From positions 186,001 to 250,000 of the forward strand of contig NZ_JBMGJC010000002.1 in the NCBI RefSeq assembly GCF_048984525.1: DNA of 64,000 nt. Direction: 5' to 3'. Numbering within the stretch: the stretch's first letter is position 1; every line of letters starts with the position of its first letter. Below the pieces are notes generated by a model, which worked only from the letters and a program-made list of their open reading frames with translations, searched no databases and had not been told where the DNA came from. The translations under genes and the position numbers were made by a program. This stretch comes from Syntrophopropionicum propionicicum_A. GTDB lineage: Bacteria > Bacillota > Desulfotomaculia > Desulfotomaculales > Pelotomaculaceae. Shown one piece after another: positions 17,010 to 26,171 of this stretch.

Positions 17010-19202
17010 CTGAAACCAGTGGAAAGAATAAGTTTTTTTAAACCTATCCAGGATCAAGAAGAAAAATTCAATACGCTGGTTGAGAATATAAAAGGCGTTA
17101 TTTATAGGGTAAATAACCAGGGCAAGATACTATTTATAAGCCCCACAATAAAACAGCTCACAGGAATTGATGCACGCGAAATACTTGGGAAGCATGTATC
17201 TACGTTTGTTTATCCTGATGACCTGCCGGATGTTGTGACAGCCCTTAAAAGGTCATTCAAGGGAACCACATCCACTGTTGATTTTCGGGTAGTTCATAAA
17301 GACGGTCGGATACGCCACGCGCGTGCCACCTCGTTAATTGATATTAAGAGTAAAAGGTCCAAGGTAACTGGCATCATTTCGGATGTAACGGAATTGAAGA
17401 AAAACCGGGAAGACCTTTTACTTACCAGAAAAGCGCTCGACAGCACCAGTAATCCTGCTCTATTGACTGATTTAAAAGGCAGGTATGCTTTGTATCAGAA
17501 TGAAGCGTTTTTAAATCTTACAGGATATACTTTAAGCGAGATAAATTTAGCCGGGGGCGCGCCAGTAATATACGACAGCCCCTACACCGCCAAAAAAGTA
17601 TATCGTACAATTATTAAAGGTAAACCGTGGAAAGGCGAGTTCGAACTGCGTGCCAAAGATGGGCGGATGATCCCTGTGAGCCTGCACACCAACCTCATCA
17701 CGTCGGACAAGAGGGCAATTGGCTGTTTCGGTGTCTTTACGGATATGACCGAGTATAGGAAGCTTGAAGCAGACCGGCAGGCGGCGTACCAAAGGCTTAA
17801 TTCTATAATCGAATTTCTCCCTGATCCCACTTTCGTCATCAATAAGGACAACAGGGTCATTGAATGGAACCGCGCCCTTGAGGAGATGACAGGTGTAACC
17901 AGAGAAGAAATGCTGGGTAGAGATGACTACTCTCTTGTGTTTTATGGTGAAAGCAGGCCAACCATGATAGACCTAGTGTTTAATCCCGATTTAATATACG
18001 ACGATTGCTACGACACAGTCAGCAGGAAAGACAAATCAGTTATTGCAGAGGGATATGTTTTTAAGCATAAAGACAAAGGGTTGTATATTCGCGGCACTGC
18101 TTCCGCAATATACGACAGTAGTGGGGAAGTTATAGGCGCCATCGAGTCAATCCAAGACATCAGCGAGCGTAAAAGAATAACCGAGCAGTTAAGACTATAT
18201 GCCCTTTATGACTCGCTGACGGGCCTTTATAACCGCCATTACTTCGAAGAAGAAGCAATAAAACTTGGTGGTTACAAAACAGCAGGTATAATCGTATGCG
18301 ACGTTGACGGGCTTAAACTGGTCAACGACACCCTTGGTCACAACACTGGGGACGCGATGATTGTTGCTACCGCAAACGTCATCAAGGGGTGTTTTGACGA
18401 TAAAGGTATTATAGCGAGGATGGGCGGAGACGAGTTTGCCCTGCTGTTCACTGATGTCACCGAGAAAGACCTGGAAGAGAAAAGTGAGAGGATAAGGGAG
18501 GCTGTCAGGGCTTACAACACCAAAAACGGAAAGGTTCCCCTGAGTATATCTATCGGGTACGCCGTCACGGAAGACGCTATTGACGTCCAGACTCTCTTTA
18601 TGGAAGCCGACAACAACATGTACCGCGAAAAGCTTCACAGCAGGCACAGCGCCCGCAGTGCGGTTGTTCAGACACTAATGAAGACTTTGAAGGCAAGGGA
18701 TATGGACACCAGGGAACACGCTGACAGGCTGGAGGAAATGGTTGTTGCCCTGGCCCGGGCGATCTCGGTGCCTGAAAACAGGATTCCTGACCTGAGGTTG
18801 TTTGCTAGGTTCCACGATATCGGCAAGGTGGGGATACCCGACAATATCTTAAATAAACCCGGAAGCCTCACCAAAAAAGAATACGACGACATGAAGAGGC
18901 ACAGCGAAATAGGATACCACATCGCCATGGCCTCTCCTGACCTGGCCCCAATCGCCGACTGGATATTAAAGCACCACGAGTGGTGGGACGGAAGTGGATA
19001 CCCGCTAGGCTTGAAACAGGAGGAAATTCCCATGGAATGCCGTATACTAACCATATGCGACGCCTACGACGCTATGACCAGTGACCGTCCGTACAGGAAG
19101 GCTATGACCCATGAGGATGCAATAACTGAGCTGAAAGCGTCGGCAGGGACTCAGTTCGTCCCCGAGCTGGTTCAAAGATTCATCGAAGCGGTAAAAAAAT
19201 AA
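17010..19202 (+). CDS. PAS-PAS-PAS-GGDEF-HD-GYP c-di-GMP enzyme
   Basis: About 730 residues. The start is uncertain: AAAGGAAG (16994-17001) overlaps GTG 17001, while CTG 17010 is better spaced. Three PAS domains (roughly 15-130, 135-255, 262-392) each end in 'D(V/M/I)(T/S)E' linkers. GGDEF domain with intact MGGDEF near 470 but no RxxD inhibitory site five residues upstream. C-terminal HD-GYP with HDIGKVGIPD near 601 and HHEWWDGSGYP near 654. It could both make and degrade c-di-GMP in response to a cytoplasmic signal. Preceded by ~160 AT-rich bases in which I recognise no riboswitch. Confidence 0.85.
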   Translation: MKPVERISFFKPIQDQEEKFNTLVENIKGVIYRVNNQGKILFISPTIKQLTGIDAREILGKHVSTFVYPDDLPDVVTALKRSFKGTTSTVDFRVVHKDGRIRHARATSLIDIKSKRSKVTGIISDVTELKKNREDLLLTRKALDSTSNPALLTDLKGRYALYQNEAFLNLTGYTLSEINLAGGAPVIYDSPYTAKKVYRTIIKGKPWKGEFELRAKDGRMIPVSLHTNLITSDKRAIGCFGVFTDMTEYRKLEADRQAAYQRLNSIIEFLPDPTFVINKDNRVIEWNRALEEMTGVTREEMLGRDDYSLVFYGESRPTMIDLVFNPDLIYDDCYDTVSRKDKSVIAEGYVFKHKDKGLYIRGTASAIYDSSGEVIGAIESIQDISERKRITEQLRLYALYDSLTGLYNRHYFEEEAIKLGGYKTAGIIVCDVDGLKLVNDTLGHNTGDAMIVATANVIKGCFDDKGIIARMGGDEFALLFTDVTEKDLEEKSERIREAVRAYNTKNGKVPLSISIGYAVTEDAIDVQTLFMEADNNMYREKLHSRHSARSAVVQTLMKTLKARDMDTREHADRLEEMVVALARAISVPENRIPDLRLFARFHDIGKVGIPDNILNKPGSLTKKEYDDMKRHSEIGYHIAMASPDLAPIADWILKHHEWWDGSGYPLGLKQEEIPMECRILTICDAYDAMTSDRPYRKAMTHEDAITELKASAGTQFVPELVQRFIEAVKK

Positions 19203-19216
19203 AAATGGTGAGTTTT

Positions 19217-19526
19217 ATGATTACCATTGAAGAAATCAAGGAAAAGGCAGTCCCTGTTCTAAAAAAAATTCAATGTGAGCCGTGCATTTCTTTTTGGTTC
19301 CATTGCGAGGGGCGAGATGGGCAGCGACATCGACATCCTGGTAGAATATGCTCAGGATGCGAAGCCAACGCTTTTTAAGATGGTGTATATGAAACATGAA
19401 CTTGAAGACTGCCTTCAGACAAAAGTTGATGTGGTGACAGAGAAATCCGTATCGCCACATATGCGCCCATACATTATGAAAGATTTGAGGGTATTATGTA
19501 AGCCTACTGGTTTTTCATCTGGGTAA
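19217..19526 (+). pseudogene. MNT-type nucleotidyltransferase interrupted in an A8 tract
   Basis: ATG 19217 opens MITIEEIKEKAVPVLKK, then at eight As (19261-19268) the frame shifts; with seven As it would continue FNVSRAFLFGSIARGEMGSDIDILVEY, the GSxARG...DxD signature of minimal nucleotidyltransferases (MntA antitoxin-like). The second frame continues to 19526. So the gene is either dead, read by ribosomal slippage on the A tract, or misread. No HEPN toxin partner sits next to it. Confidence 0.65.
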
Positions 19527-19556
19527 TCAGAAATTAATTATATGGATAATAAGAGT

Positions 19557-19577
19557 ACCGGCCGGTTGGCCGGTTTT
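19557..19577 (+). terminator. Intrinsic terminator
   Basis: Perfect 7-bp stem ACCGGCC / GGCCGGT, GGTT loop, followed by TTTTCTATTT. Ends the nucleotidyltransferase transcript and isolates it from the IscB relic. Confidence 0.8.
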
Positions 19578-19594
19578 CTATTTATATAGGGATT

Positions 19595-19948
19595 TTTAAG
19601 GAGGTCAATAGACCCCACGAATGAATTCGGGGGCTTGCAAAAGCCCAACTATTGACCCGCCTGAGCCTTGAGTGGCTACGTTACCTCGGTCACTCGGGGG
19701 ATACAGTAGTGGCAAGTATCCCCAAAGGCAAATACACCGGCCATTGGATAGGTCGAGTAGCAGTAAGATCGAGCGGTTACTTTGATATCAAAGACGGTAG
19801 CGGTAAGCGTATCTGCCAGGGTACATCTTGGAAATATCTACAGGTACTGCAAAGAAACGCCGGCTGGCACTATGAGAAGAAAGAAATAGCGGGCTAACGC
19901 CCGCGCCGCGTTTCCTCCCCATGCTTGAAGACAGGGGCTTCCACGCGG
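19595..19948 (+). mobile_element. IscB/ISC-type (IS200/IS605 superfamily) relic
   Basis: Contains the C-terminal piece of IscB plus flanking structured ends. Left: stem GTCAATAG/CTATTGAC (19604-19611/19649-19656) enclosing a CCCC..GGGG hairpin and GGGCTT-GCAA-AAGCCC (GNRA loop), which looks like a shortened omegaRNA/HEARO-type RNA. Right: GCGGGC-TAAC-GCCCGC (19889-19904), then CCGCGT...ACGCGG (19906-19948) around CTCCCC...AGGGGCTTCC, like ISC right ends. The RuvC and HNH parts are missing, so it is an internal deletion relic. Confidence 0.55.
19652..19897 (+). pseudogene. IscB C-terminal fragment
   Basis: 81 residues from TTG 19652. 'GDTVVASIPKGKYTGHWIGRVAVRSSGYFDIKD' and 'GTSWKYLQVLQRNAGWHY' resemble the last ~60 residues of IscB proteins as I recall them (VPKGKxAGxxxGRVAVRxxGxFNI... 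GISxRYCRLLQRADGY). No nuclease residues remain. It has AAGGAGG nearby (19597) and could still be translated. Confidence 0.55.
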
Positions 19949-19965
19949 CAGAAAGAGGTGAAAGG

Positions 19966-22176
19966 TTGAGAGCAGTTATTCTAACAGCCGACAGGAAGGG
20001 TATTGATGTCAGCCAGTTAACCGCCCCTGTGAAAACCACGGGCAGCCCGGTTGTTTACAGCAACATCAACCCTATTAACCATATTGACATTTATAAGCTC
20101 TACCACTACGCCATATACCCGCACTATCTGAGCAGTGATCCGGCAGTGTACGCAATTAAGGATGTAGGTGCTCTCATAAAAAAGATCACCTCTATTTCCG
20201 ATCCTTTTCCCGTGGGATGCCCACTTACCGGGGAGAAGGCGGCAAGGCACCTGTTAAGGCTCCCGCAGGTAAGCAGTATAAACGGCTATAGGTTTCCAGA
20301 GATAAAGCCCTGCATAGCTGAGGTAAGTGATTACCTTGACCCTGAACAGAAGCAGGCTGCATCGCACTTCCTTGGGCCTGCGATGTGCGTGGCGCCCGCG
20401 GGTGCGGGTAAGACCGGAACGATAGTCTCCAGGGTGGAGTACCTGGTCAAGAAAGGAATTAAGCCTGATAGGATACTCTGCATGACCTTCACCCGGAAAG
20501 CACAGAAAGAAATGCAGGAAAGGCTTGTAGCAAAACTGGGCAGGGAGAAAGGCTCAAAAGTAATGGTCAAGACTTACCATGCCCTGGCCTACATGCTCCT
20601 CACGGAGTTCAAGGGGAAGCCCCCCAACATCCTGTTAAGCCGGTTTGGGGTCTTAAATAAACTGATATATGAAAATGGGCTGGAGTGCAATAAACCCGTC
20701 AGGGAAATTGACAGCTTCATCAGCTTTCAGATGAATAACCTTGTCTTGCCTGACAGCGTCAGACCGAGAAACAAGACCGAGGAAGCCCTGTTTGAGGTAT
20801 ATGCAAAATATTTGGATTACCTTCAGGAAACCAACCAGATTGATCAGGACGCCCTCTTGTTGAAACTCCACGAGCTGCTCCGCACGGAAGCACCGAGGAG
20901 GAATTCCTTAATGGACTTTTCGCCGCCGGGTGAGAATAAGGGCTATCCCAAGGGTAGGTGGCTGTTCACGCTGGTTGATGAAGCGCAGGACAATAACCTG
21001 GCCCAGGACGTAATCACCCGCTTTTTGGTGGGTGCATGGGACAACCTTTTTATGGTGGGGGATGAAGACCAACTCCTTTATTCGTTTAGAGGAAGCGACA
21101 TTGAGAGGATACTCGGTATGTCCAGAGTCTACCCGAACATCAGGGAGATCCAGCTTAAAACAAACTACCGCTGCCATCCCGCAATCGTCGAGGTGGCTGA
21201 CAGGACTATCAGGAACAACACTCAGAGGAGAGACAAGACAATTGTGGCGGCACGCAGGATAAACGGTCCCGCCGTAAGCGCTATAAAGTTTAAGCATATC
21301 TTTGACGAGTATGAGTGGATTGCCCTGAACATCAAGAGGATGATAGGGGGCGGTGTCAAGCCTGAGGACATAGCTGTTTTGTACCGCACCAACACACAGG
21401 GCGACGCCCTGTCGGTGATTATGAAAGAACACGAAGTACCGCACTATGTCCACAGAAGCGGCCCAAAACTCTTTGAGAGCACCGAGATGGAGTCGGTTAT
21501 TAATCACCTCACGGTTGTCCAGACAAGCCTGAGAGGAACCCCTGAGTACAACAGAGCCCTTCTGGGGTGCCTGCGTATCCCTCGCAGGGCCAGGGTCCAT
21601 AAGAAGTATGAGTCTGCCGTGACGGGTAAAAGCCCGCTGTCTGAGATAATAAAAATCGCTGACAGGGAGAACGAGACATCTGTAGTTGAGTTCTGCCACC
21701 AGATCGGAAATACAAGGCTGGTTGCAATGCCCAATGTGGGGACGGTCATCAGTTATATAAGGAGCCGTTTCAGTGACATCGAAAAATACTTTGGTCTGGG
21801 AGAGGGAATTGAGCGGCTTGATATTATCGAGAGCATAGCCAGCCGGTTTAAGTCTGTCCCTGAGTTTATAAAGTGGGTGAACAAAGTAAAGCTGCTCGGT
21901 GATGACAACAAGGCCGAAGGTAAAGCTCAGTTGATGACGGTTCACTCTTCAAAGGGGCTTGAATTCCCCCAGGTGATATTAGTCAACCTGACTGAGGGAC
22001 ACCTGCCCCACGCGGCCTCAATAGAAGAAGGAAAGATCGAGGAGGAGCGTAGAGTCCTCTATGTGGGAATAACCAGGGCGCAGGACAACCTGATTATCAC
22101 GGGCTACCATGATAAAAAGAAGAAACTTTCGAGGTTCCTCGCTGAAACTGGACTTGAAATTAAATCCGTATATTAG
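19966..22176 (+). CDS. UvrD/PcrA-type superfamily 1 DNA helicase
   Basis: 736 residues from TTG 19966 (GAAAGAGGTG upstream); the ATG at 19921 lies inside the IscB right-end hairpin and is unlikely. Helicase motifs in order: Q-like 'LDPEQKQAASHF', Walker A APAGAGKTGT near 143-152, motif Ia 'MTFTRKAQKEM', DEAQD motif II near 334, 'GDEDQLLYSFRGS' motif III, 'LKTNYRC' motif IV, 'MTVHSSKGLEF' near 657 and 'ITRAQDNL' motif VI. An ATP-dependent 3'-5' helicase; on plasmids such enzymes act in replication. The N-terminal ~100 residues do not match the standard PcrA start. Coupled to the NERD gene 12 bases downstream. Confidence 0.85.
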   Translation: MRAVILTADRKGIDVSQLTAPVKTTGSPVVYSNINPINHIDIYKLYHYAIYPHYLSSDPAVYAIKDVGALIKKITSISDPFPVGCPLTGEKAARHLLRLPQVSSINGYRFPEIKPCIAEVSDYLDPEQKQAASHFLGPAMCVAPAGAGKTGTIVSRVEYLVKKGIKPDRILCMTFTRKAQKEMQERLVAKLGREKGSKVMVKTYHALAYMLLTEFKGKPPNILLSRFGVLNKLIYENGLECNKPVREIDSFISFQMNNLVLPDSVRPRNKTEEALFEVYAKYLDYLQETNQIDQDALLLKLHELLRTEAPRRNSLMDFSPPGENKGYPKGRWLFTLVDEAQDNNLAQDVITRFLVGAWDNLFMVGDEDQLLYSFRGSDIERILGMSRVYPNIREIQLKTNYRCHPAIVEVADRTIRNNTQRRDKTIVAARRINGPAVSAIKFKHIFDEYEWIALNIKRMIGGGVKPEDIAVLYRTNTQGDALSVIMKEHEVPHYVHRSGPKLFESTEMESVINHLTVVQTSLRGTPEYNRALLGCLRIPRRARVHKKYESAVTGKSPLSEIIKIADRENETSVVEFCHQIGNTRLVAMPNVGTVISYIRSRFSDIEKYFGLGEGIERLDIIESIASRFKSVPEFIKWVNKVKLLGDDNKAEGKAQLMTVHSSKGLEFPQVILVNLTEGHLPHAASIEEGKIEEERRVLYVGITRAQDNLIITGYHDKKKKLSRFLAETGLEIKSVY

Positions 22177-22188
22177 GAGGTAAATTTA

Positions 22189-22923
22189 TTGGCACAGACA
22201 TTGAGGTGGCCGGAATCGCTCAAGAAAAAAGCGGATAGCATGGAATCTAAATACAGTGACAGCCAAGTGGCAAAATCAATTTTTTTCTTATTCCTGGCAC
22301 TCTCGGTTATGTTCAATATTGTATGGTATATAGCCTGGCCCGGCTTGATTGCGCTTGCTGTCTGGTATATAAAAACACCCAAGCCAACAGATAAAGATAA
22401 AGTCGATATAAAGGCTTATCGCAGTGGGTATGAGGGCGAGTTGATAGTGGCAAGAAGGCTGGCAGAATTCCCTGACGGTTGGTTCGTTGTTAACGATATA
22501 TCTATTTACGGCAGCCAGATTGACCATGTGGTAGTCGGCCCAGGCGGTATCTTTTGCCTTGAGACGAAAAACCACATCGATATTATGTGCAGAAACGGGA
22601 ACTGGTTTAAAAAGAAAAATGGAAGCTGGTGGACAATGAACAGCCCCTCCAAACAGAACTTGGGGCATGTCCTATCTTTAAAGGAGTTTCTCTATGATAA
22701 GTTTAAAATCCGCCCTAAAATCGCTTCAATTATTGTCCTTTCCAGGGAAGAGGGGTTAAAGGATATTGATTCCTATATAGTACCGCCCGGAAATACGAGG
22801 ATAATGTTCCCGCATGAACTGTTTTATAGGGGAGGCCGCTCTGTTATGACTGTAAAAGACGCAGAAGCCATCGCGGTGGCAATATTTGAAGCAAATCAAG
22901 AAGGCAGTGCGAAAGCTGCTTAA
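22189..22923 (+). CDS. NERD-domain (nuclease-related) membrane protein
   Basis: 244 residues from TTG 22189 with AGGAGGT. Hydrophobic segment around 25-60 (IFFLFLALSVMFNIVWYIAWPGLIALAVWY), then NERD: 'GYEGELIVARRLAEFPDGWFVVNDI', 'SQIDHVVVGPGGIFCLETKNH' with the conserved E..D..E-x-K nuclease-like core. Function of NERD proteins is poorly known; the pairing with SF1 helicases is recurrent and suggests DNA processing. Confidence 0.75.
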   Translation: MAQTLRWPESLKKKADSMESKYSDSQVAKSIFFLFLALSVMFNIVWYIAWPGLIALAVWYIKTPKPTDKDKVDIKAYRSGYEGELIVARRLAEFPDGWFVVNDISIYGSQIDHVVVGPGGIFCLETKNHIDIMCRNGNWFKKKNGSWWTMNSPSKQNLGHVLSLKEFLYDKFKIRPKIASIIVLSREEGLKDIDSYIVPPGNTRIMFPHELFYRGGRSVMTVKDAEAIAVAIFEANQEGSAKAA

Positions 22924-22947
22924 AATACAAAAAAGGATGGTGGTAGT

Positions 22948-23994
22948 TTGAGTTCTTTAGTGGATATATCCATAGACCTCTTGGATGACCACCCGGACAA
23001 CAGCGCTATATTTGGAATAGACCGGGACAAGCTGGGCGAGCTGATAGAGAGCGTCAAGGAATTAGGTGTTCTTCAGCCACTGCTCGTCGAGCCGAAAGAA
23101 GGCGGAAGGTACACCATACTGGCAGGACACAGGAGGAAGTACGCCGCTATAGAGGCCGGAATCAAAACTTTACCCTGCGCCCTTAAGCCCGAGGACGTCA
23201 ACAGTGACCTTGCTTTCACTGACACAAACCTGAATTTCCGCGAGTTGACACCGATGCAGAGGGCAAGGGCAATCAGGCACCAGAAAGAAATACTGGGCAT
23301 CACAAGGGGCGGGGACAGGACTAAAGAGGCAAAGTCCGACAGTCGGAGTTTGCTCGAAAAGTTCCAGGTATCAAAAAGCACCCTGCACCTGTATGACAAA
23401 CTGAACGAATTAATCCCAGAATACCAGGCCATGTTGGACAAGGGAGTAATAAGTATAAAACTTGGCGAAAAACTCGCTTCCCTTGAGCCTGAAGCCCAGA
23501 AAGAAATGTTTGAGTTCTTTGGTGAAACCATAGGAGAAGTTGCCCCGGAGGAGGTGAGAAAACTCCGGGAGCAGAACGAAAAAGGATTCCTTGTATTGGA
23601 GGTGATGAAAAACAAGATTGAGGAACTTGAGAAAGAGTTAAAAGAAAGGCGTGAGAAGGAAGGCGATATAACCGATCTGGAAACACGCCTGTCTGCGTTG
23701 AGGTCTAAGAAGAAAGAAATGGAGTATCAGTTAATCGACACCCACAACGCGGCGGAAGAAATAAAGGAGCGGATGGAAAGACAAGGAGCCGCTCTTTTGT
23801 ATTTAGTTGAAGCTATGGCCAGGATGATATCTGGAGCCAAGCCAAAGATTGAAACCTATCTGCAGACACCGATGGACGGCAACACCGCGGCTAACCTGTT
23901 AAAACACGCACAGATAATAGTCGAGGTGGGACGCCTGGTTGAAACAGCAGCAAAAAAATCATTAATAACTGTCGCTAAAGCCGACAGCAAATAA
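22948..23994 (+). CDS. parB: ParB-like CTPase/partition protein
   Basis: 348 residues from TTG 22948. N-terminal ParB/Srx domain with 'LIESVKELGVLQPLLVEP' and AGHRRKYAAIEAG near 59-70, central helix-turn-helix region (GDRTKEAKSDSRSLLEKFQVSKSTLHLYDKL), then a long coiled coil (~205-270) and helical C-terminus. No ParA neighbour is visible, while an actin-type partition locus exists at 7.9 kb, so this may be a regulator or accessory partition factor. Confidence 0.75.
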   Translation: MSSLVDISIDLLDDHPDNSAIFGIDRDKLGELIESVKELGVLQPLLVEPKEGGRYTILAGHRRKYAAIEAGIKTLPCALKPEDVNSDLAFTDTNLNFRELTPMQRARAIRHQKEILGITRGGDRTKEAKSDSRSLLEKFQVSKSTLHLYDKLNELIPEYQAMLDKGVISIKLGEKLASLEPEAQKEMFEFFGETIGEVAPEEVRKLREQNEKGFLVLEVMKNKIEELEKELKERREKEGDITDLETRLSALRSKKKEMEYQLIDTHNAAEEIKERMERQGAALLYLVEAMARMISGAKPKIETYLQTPMDGNTAANLLKHAQIIVEVGRLVETAAKKSLITVAKADSK

Positions 23995-24013
23995 AAAAAA
24001 GGGGGAACAAAAC

Positions 24014-24997
24014 ATGATGTTAAGAAGTCTGTTTCGTAATATCAAAACTTTACAAAAGGGCATGAGCGAAGGTTTTACTGGTGAGAAAACCGAGCAAATG
24101 TCAGCATGGGACAGGTTATATGCCGCCATGCTCAACAAGGAAATCCTGCAAAGCAAGATCGACGGCGTCGAAGGTGAAAAGCTGATCATTTTCTTCGACA
24201 ATATCAAGGGGATTATCCCTGCGGACGAAATCGGCGGAACCCGCCCGAAGTATTTATCCGTCCTGGTAGGGGTGCCAGTCGCCTTTAAGGTGGTCCGTTG
24301 CGAACGCTCTAAAAATGAGGTTTACCTGTCGAGAAAGAAAGCCATTGAGGAAATGGCCGAGTTTACCTGGGAAGAACTGAAGCGTGATTGCGATCCGCTT
24401 ATGGACATCGAAAAGAAAATCCAGGCCGCCATTCCTAAAACGAAAGGCAAAAAGAAGGAAGAAAAGAAAGTTGAACATACCCCGGAAGTTCGCAAGGCCA
24501 TTGCCGAGTTGAACGACGAAGCCCGTAAAGCCGGCCCCGTTCGCACTGGCACCGTAAGGACAGTTATCGACAGCGGTTGCTATATGGACATAGGCGGCGT
24601 GACCGCCTTCCTGCCAAAGTATGAAATTAGCTGGGGCAGGGTGGATGATGCCCGTGATACCTTAAAGCCTGGCGAATCTTTTGATGTAAGGGTTATCAAA
24701 GTCAATTTCGAAACCAAGCAGGTCAGGGTCAGCTTAAAAGCCCTGCTCCCGGACCCGTGGGAGACAGTGCCTACAAGGTACATTAAGGATGGTAAATACG
24801 CCGGCGAGGTTCGCAGGATTACCAGCGGCGGCAAGGTTGAGGTTGAACTGGAGCCCAGCGTTGTCGTTGTATGCCCGCCGCTCTCGCTGCATGCTCTTGA
24901 CACCGGCACCCCAGTAAGGGTACACATCTCCAAGCTGGATGCTGAGAACCGGTACATCCTCGGCACCATTGTCGGGGAGTCGCGCTGGGCAAGTTAA
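24014..24997 (+). CDS. S1-domain RNA-binding protein
   Basis: 327 residues; ATG 24014 or 24017 after GGGGGAAC. Two or three S1-like OB folds: about 45-105 ('GEKLIIFFDNIKGIIPADEIGG... VVRCERSKNEVYLSRKKAIE') and 175-240 ('RTGTVRTVIDSGCYMDIGGVTAFLPKYEISWGRV... VIKVNFETKQVRVSLKAL'), with a further barrel-like end. This is the layout of ribosomal-protein-S1-type translation factors. Carried on a plasmid rich in structured leaders, it may help translation of plasmid mRNA. Followed by a strong terminator. Confidence 0.75.
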   Translation: MMLRSLFRNIKTLQKGMSEGFTGEKTEQMSAWDRLYAAMLNKEILQSKIDGVEGEKLIIFFDNIKGIIPADEIGGTRPKYLSVLVGVPVAFKVVRCERSKNEVYLSRKKAIEEMAEFTWEELKRDCDPLMDIEKKIQAAIPKTKGKKKEEKKVEHTPEVRKAIAELNDEARKAGPVRTGTVRTVIDSGCYMDIGGVTAFLPKYEISWGRVDDARDTLKPGESFDVRVIKVNFETKQVRVSLKALLPDPWETVPTRYIKDGKYAGEVRRITSGGKVEVELEPSVVVVCPPLSLHALDTGTPVRVHISKLDAENRYILGTIVGESRWAS

Positions 24998-25002
24998 AAA
25001 AG

Positions 25003-25028
25003 GGTCGGGTTAACCCCCGGCCTTTTTT
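25003..25028 (+). terminator. Intrinsic terminator
   Basis: GGTCGGG...CCCCCGGCC hairpin (with one G-T pair) followed by TTTTTT, six bases after the S1-protein stop. Closes the helicase-NERD-parB-S1 group. Confidence 0.85.
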
Positions 25029-25043
25029 ATAGGAGGTGTTTTA

Positions 25044-25772
25044 ATGGGACCTTTTAATGGATCTGGCGTGGAATTCAAGTGCCGGCCCGGTTACTACAGC
25101 GGCAGGTTTATAGTCGAAGAGTCAGGGGCAAGGATTCTGACAGCCATAGGGCAGTGCGGAGTGCTGTCCAGGCATCTAATATCAATTATTACTGGCTGCG
25201 CCAACACAGCAAAGGTGCTGAAGCGTTTGGCAGCCAAGGGTTATTTGGATGAATATACAAGTGACCGATGCCCGCCAGTTTACAGTCTTGGCAAAAAGGG
25301 CGCGGAGATTTTAAATGCCCGCTATCGAAAATGGGACAGCATCAGACTGCTCAGAATGGTGGCGGCTAATCAGCTATGGGTACAGCTTTCCAAAATGTGG
25401 CCCAATTCGGTATGGGATACCACGGGGGATTACCCTATCTTGTCCAAAGTGGGAGCCAGTTATATGATAGTGGCGCCCAGGCTCGCAGACAGAGAAAAGC
25501 ATTTTGCACTGCGGGCAGTAAACCTTGCCGGCAAGAACCCCTTACTGGTGGTTGCAGCAACCCAGGAGCAGGCTCTTGATCTGGCTCGTTTAAATCCTGA
25601 GGGTACAGTTCGTTACACATGGGATGACCTGTTAAGAAACGGGGTATTCTTCTATTACCTTGAAAATGATAAACTGGAGCTAGACCAAGATTTTGAGGAT
25701 AAGAAATTTTTCGATAAAAATAATGAAGATATTATTGACAGGGAAATCTTGAGTGTGGTACAATCATTATAG
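25044..25772 (+). CDS. Second replication-relaxation-like winged-helix protein
   Basis: 242 residues, ATG 25044 with AGGAGGTG. N-terminal winged helix (residues ~25-80: 'GARILTAIGQCGVLSRHLISIITGC...LKRLAAKGYLDEY...PPVYSLGKKGAEIL') resembles that of the protein at 10285. The C-terminal part is alpha/beta and ends in a very acidic tail. No conjugation gene adjoins it. Alternative: a generic winged-helix regulator. Confidence 0.5.
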   Translation: MGPFNGSGVEFKCRPGYYSGRFIVEESGARILTAIGQCGVLSRHLISIITGCANTAKVLKRLAAKGYLDEYTSDRCPPVYSLGKKGAEILNARYRKWDSIRLLRMVAANQLWVQLSKMWPNSVWDTTGDYPILSKVGASYMIVAPRLADREKHFALRAVNLAGKNPLLVVAATQEQALDLARLNPEGTVRYTWDDLLRNGVFFYYLENDKLELDQDFEDKKFFDKNNEDIIDREILSVVQSL

Positions 25773-25903
25773 GCACCAGGGCTGGTGTCAATTTGTGTTG
25801 AAATCATAATTATGCGCGGACTCTACTGGTCCAGAGAAGGTTTTCTGGTCAAGCGTCACGCGCATATCCGCAGAGCCGGCATGATCGGCAAAGCCTGTTA
25901 ATT

Positions 25904-25945
25904 AAAACCCATTTCCGTCCTTCGGGGCAGATATGGGTTTTTTGT
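25904..25945 (+). terminator. Strong intrinsic terminator
   Basis: AAAACCCAT ... ATGGGTTTT stem with an inner GTCC-TTCG-GGGC hairpin, then TTTTTTG. Probably ends transcription from the replication-relaxation-like gene, just after a GCCG-GCATGAT-CGGC hairpin. Confidence 0.8.
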
Positions 25946-26032
25946 TTTTCTCTGCGTCCTTTCCAGCTCCTATCTTTCCGGGTAGCTGCCGGAAAGGGCG
26001 TAAAGCTCTAAAAATCTTACAAACCCAAGACT

Positions 26033-26105
26033 GATCATTTGACACGATTAAATGATCGTGCCTATGAAATCTGAACTTACCGGCCCGCCTGGTAAGTTCC
26101 TTTCT
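26033..26105 (+). promoter_or_regulatory. Leader G: conserved-loop hairpin plus terminator (no ribozyme)
   Basis: GATCATTT-GACACGATT-AAATGATC is an 8-bp hairpin with the loop GACACGATT shared with the six ribozyme-linked leaders. 16 bases later GAACTTACC...GGTAAGTTC followed by CTTTCTTT makes a terminator. An 'ACAAACCCAA' tract precedes it as in leaders A, B and F. Downstream gene is at 26241. Confidence 0.65.
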
Positions 26106-26171
26106 TTCTACATCAACCGGAAACCCCGGATGATTATATTAAAAAATATGCCCTCCCGTCTCGGGGCCAAT

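Noticed and set aside
19217..19526. MntA/HEPN toxin-antitoxin pair
   Set aside because: No HEPN gene on either side, and the nucleotidyltransferase frame is broken.
19921..19965. ATG 19921 as start of the UvrD-type helicase
   Set aside because: It lies inside the IscB right-end hairpin with no ribosome site; TTG 19966 has one.
25044..25772. Plasmid replication initiator
   Set aside because: Only a winged helix with an alpha/beta tail is visible; there are no iterons beside it, so no replication origin could be supported anywhere in the window.
25812..25865. Possible tRNA: a 7-bp ATGCGCG/CGCGCAT stem enclosing a D-arm-like hairpin (CTCT-ACTGGTCC-AGAG)
   Set aside because: Only 54 bases long, no anticodon arm or T arm with TTC motif can be drawn. 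Reported only as a folded block.
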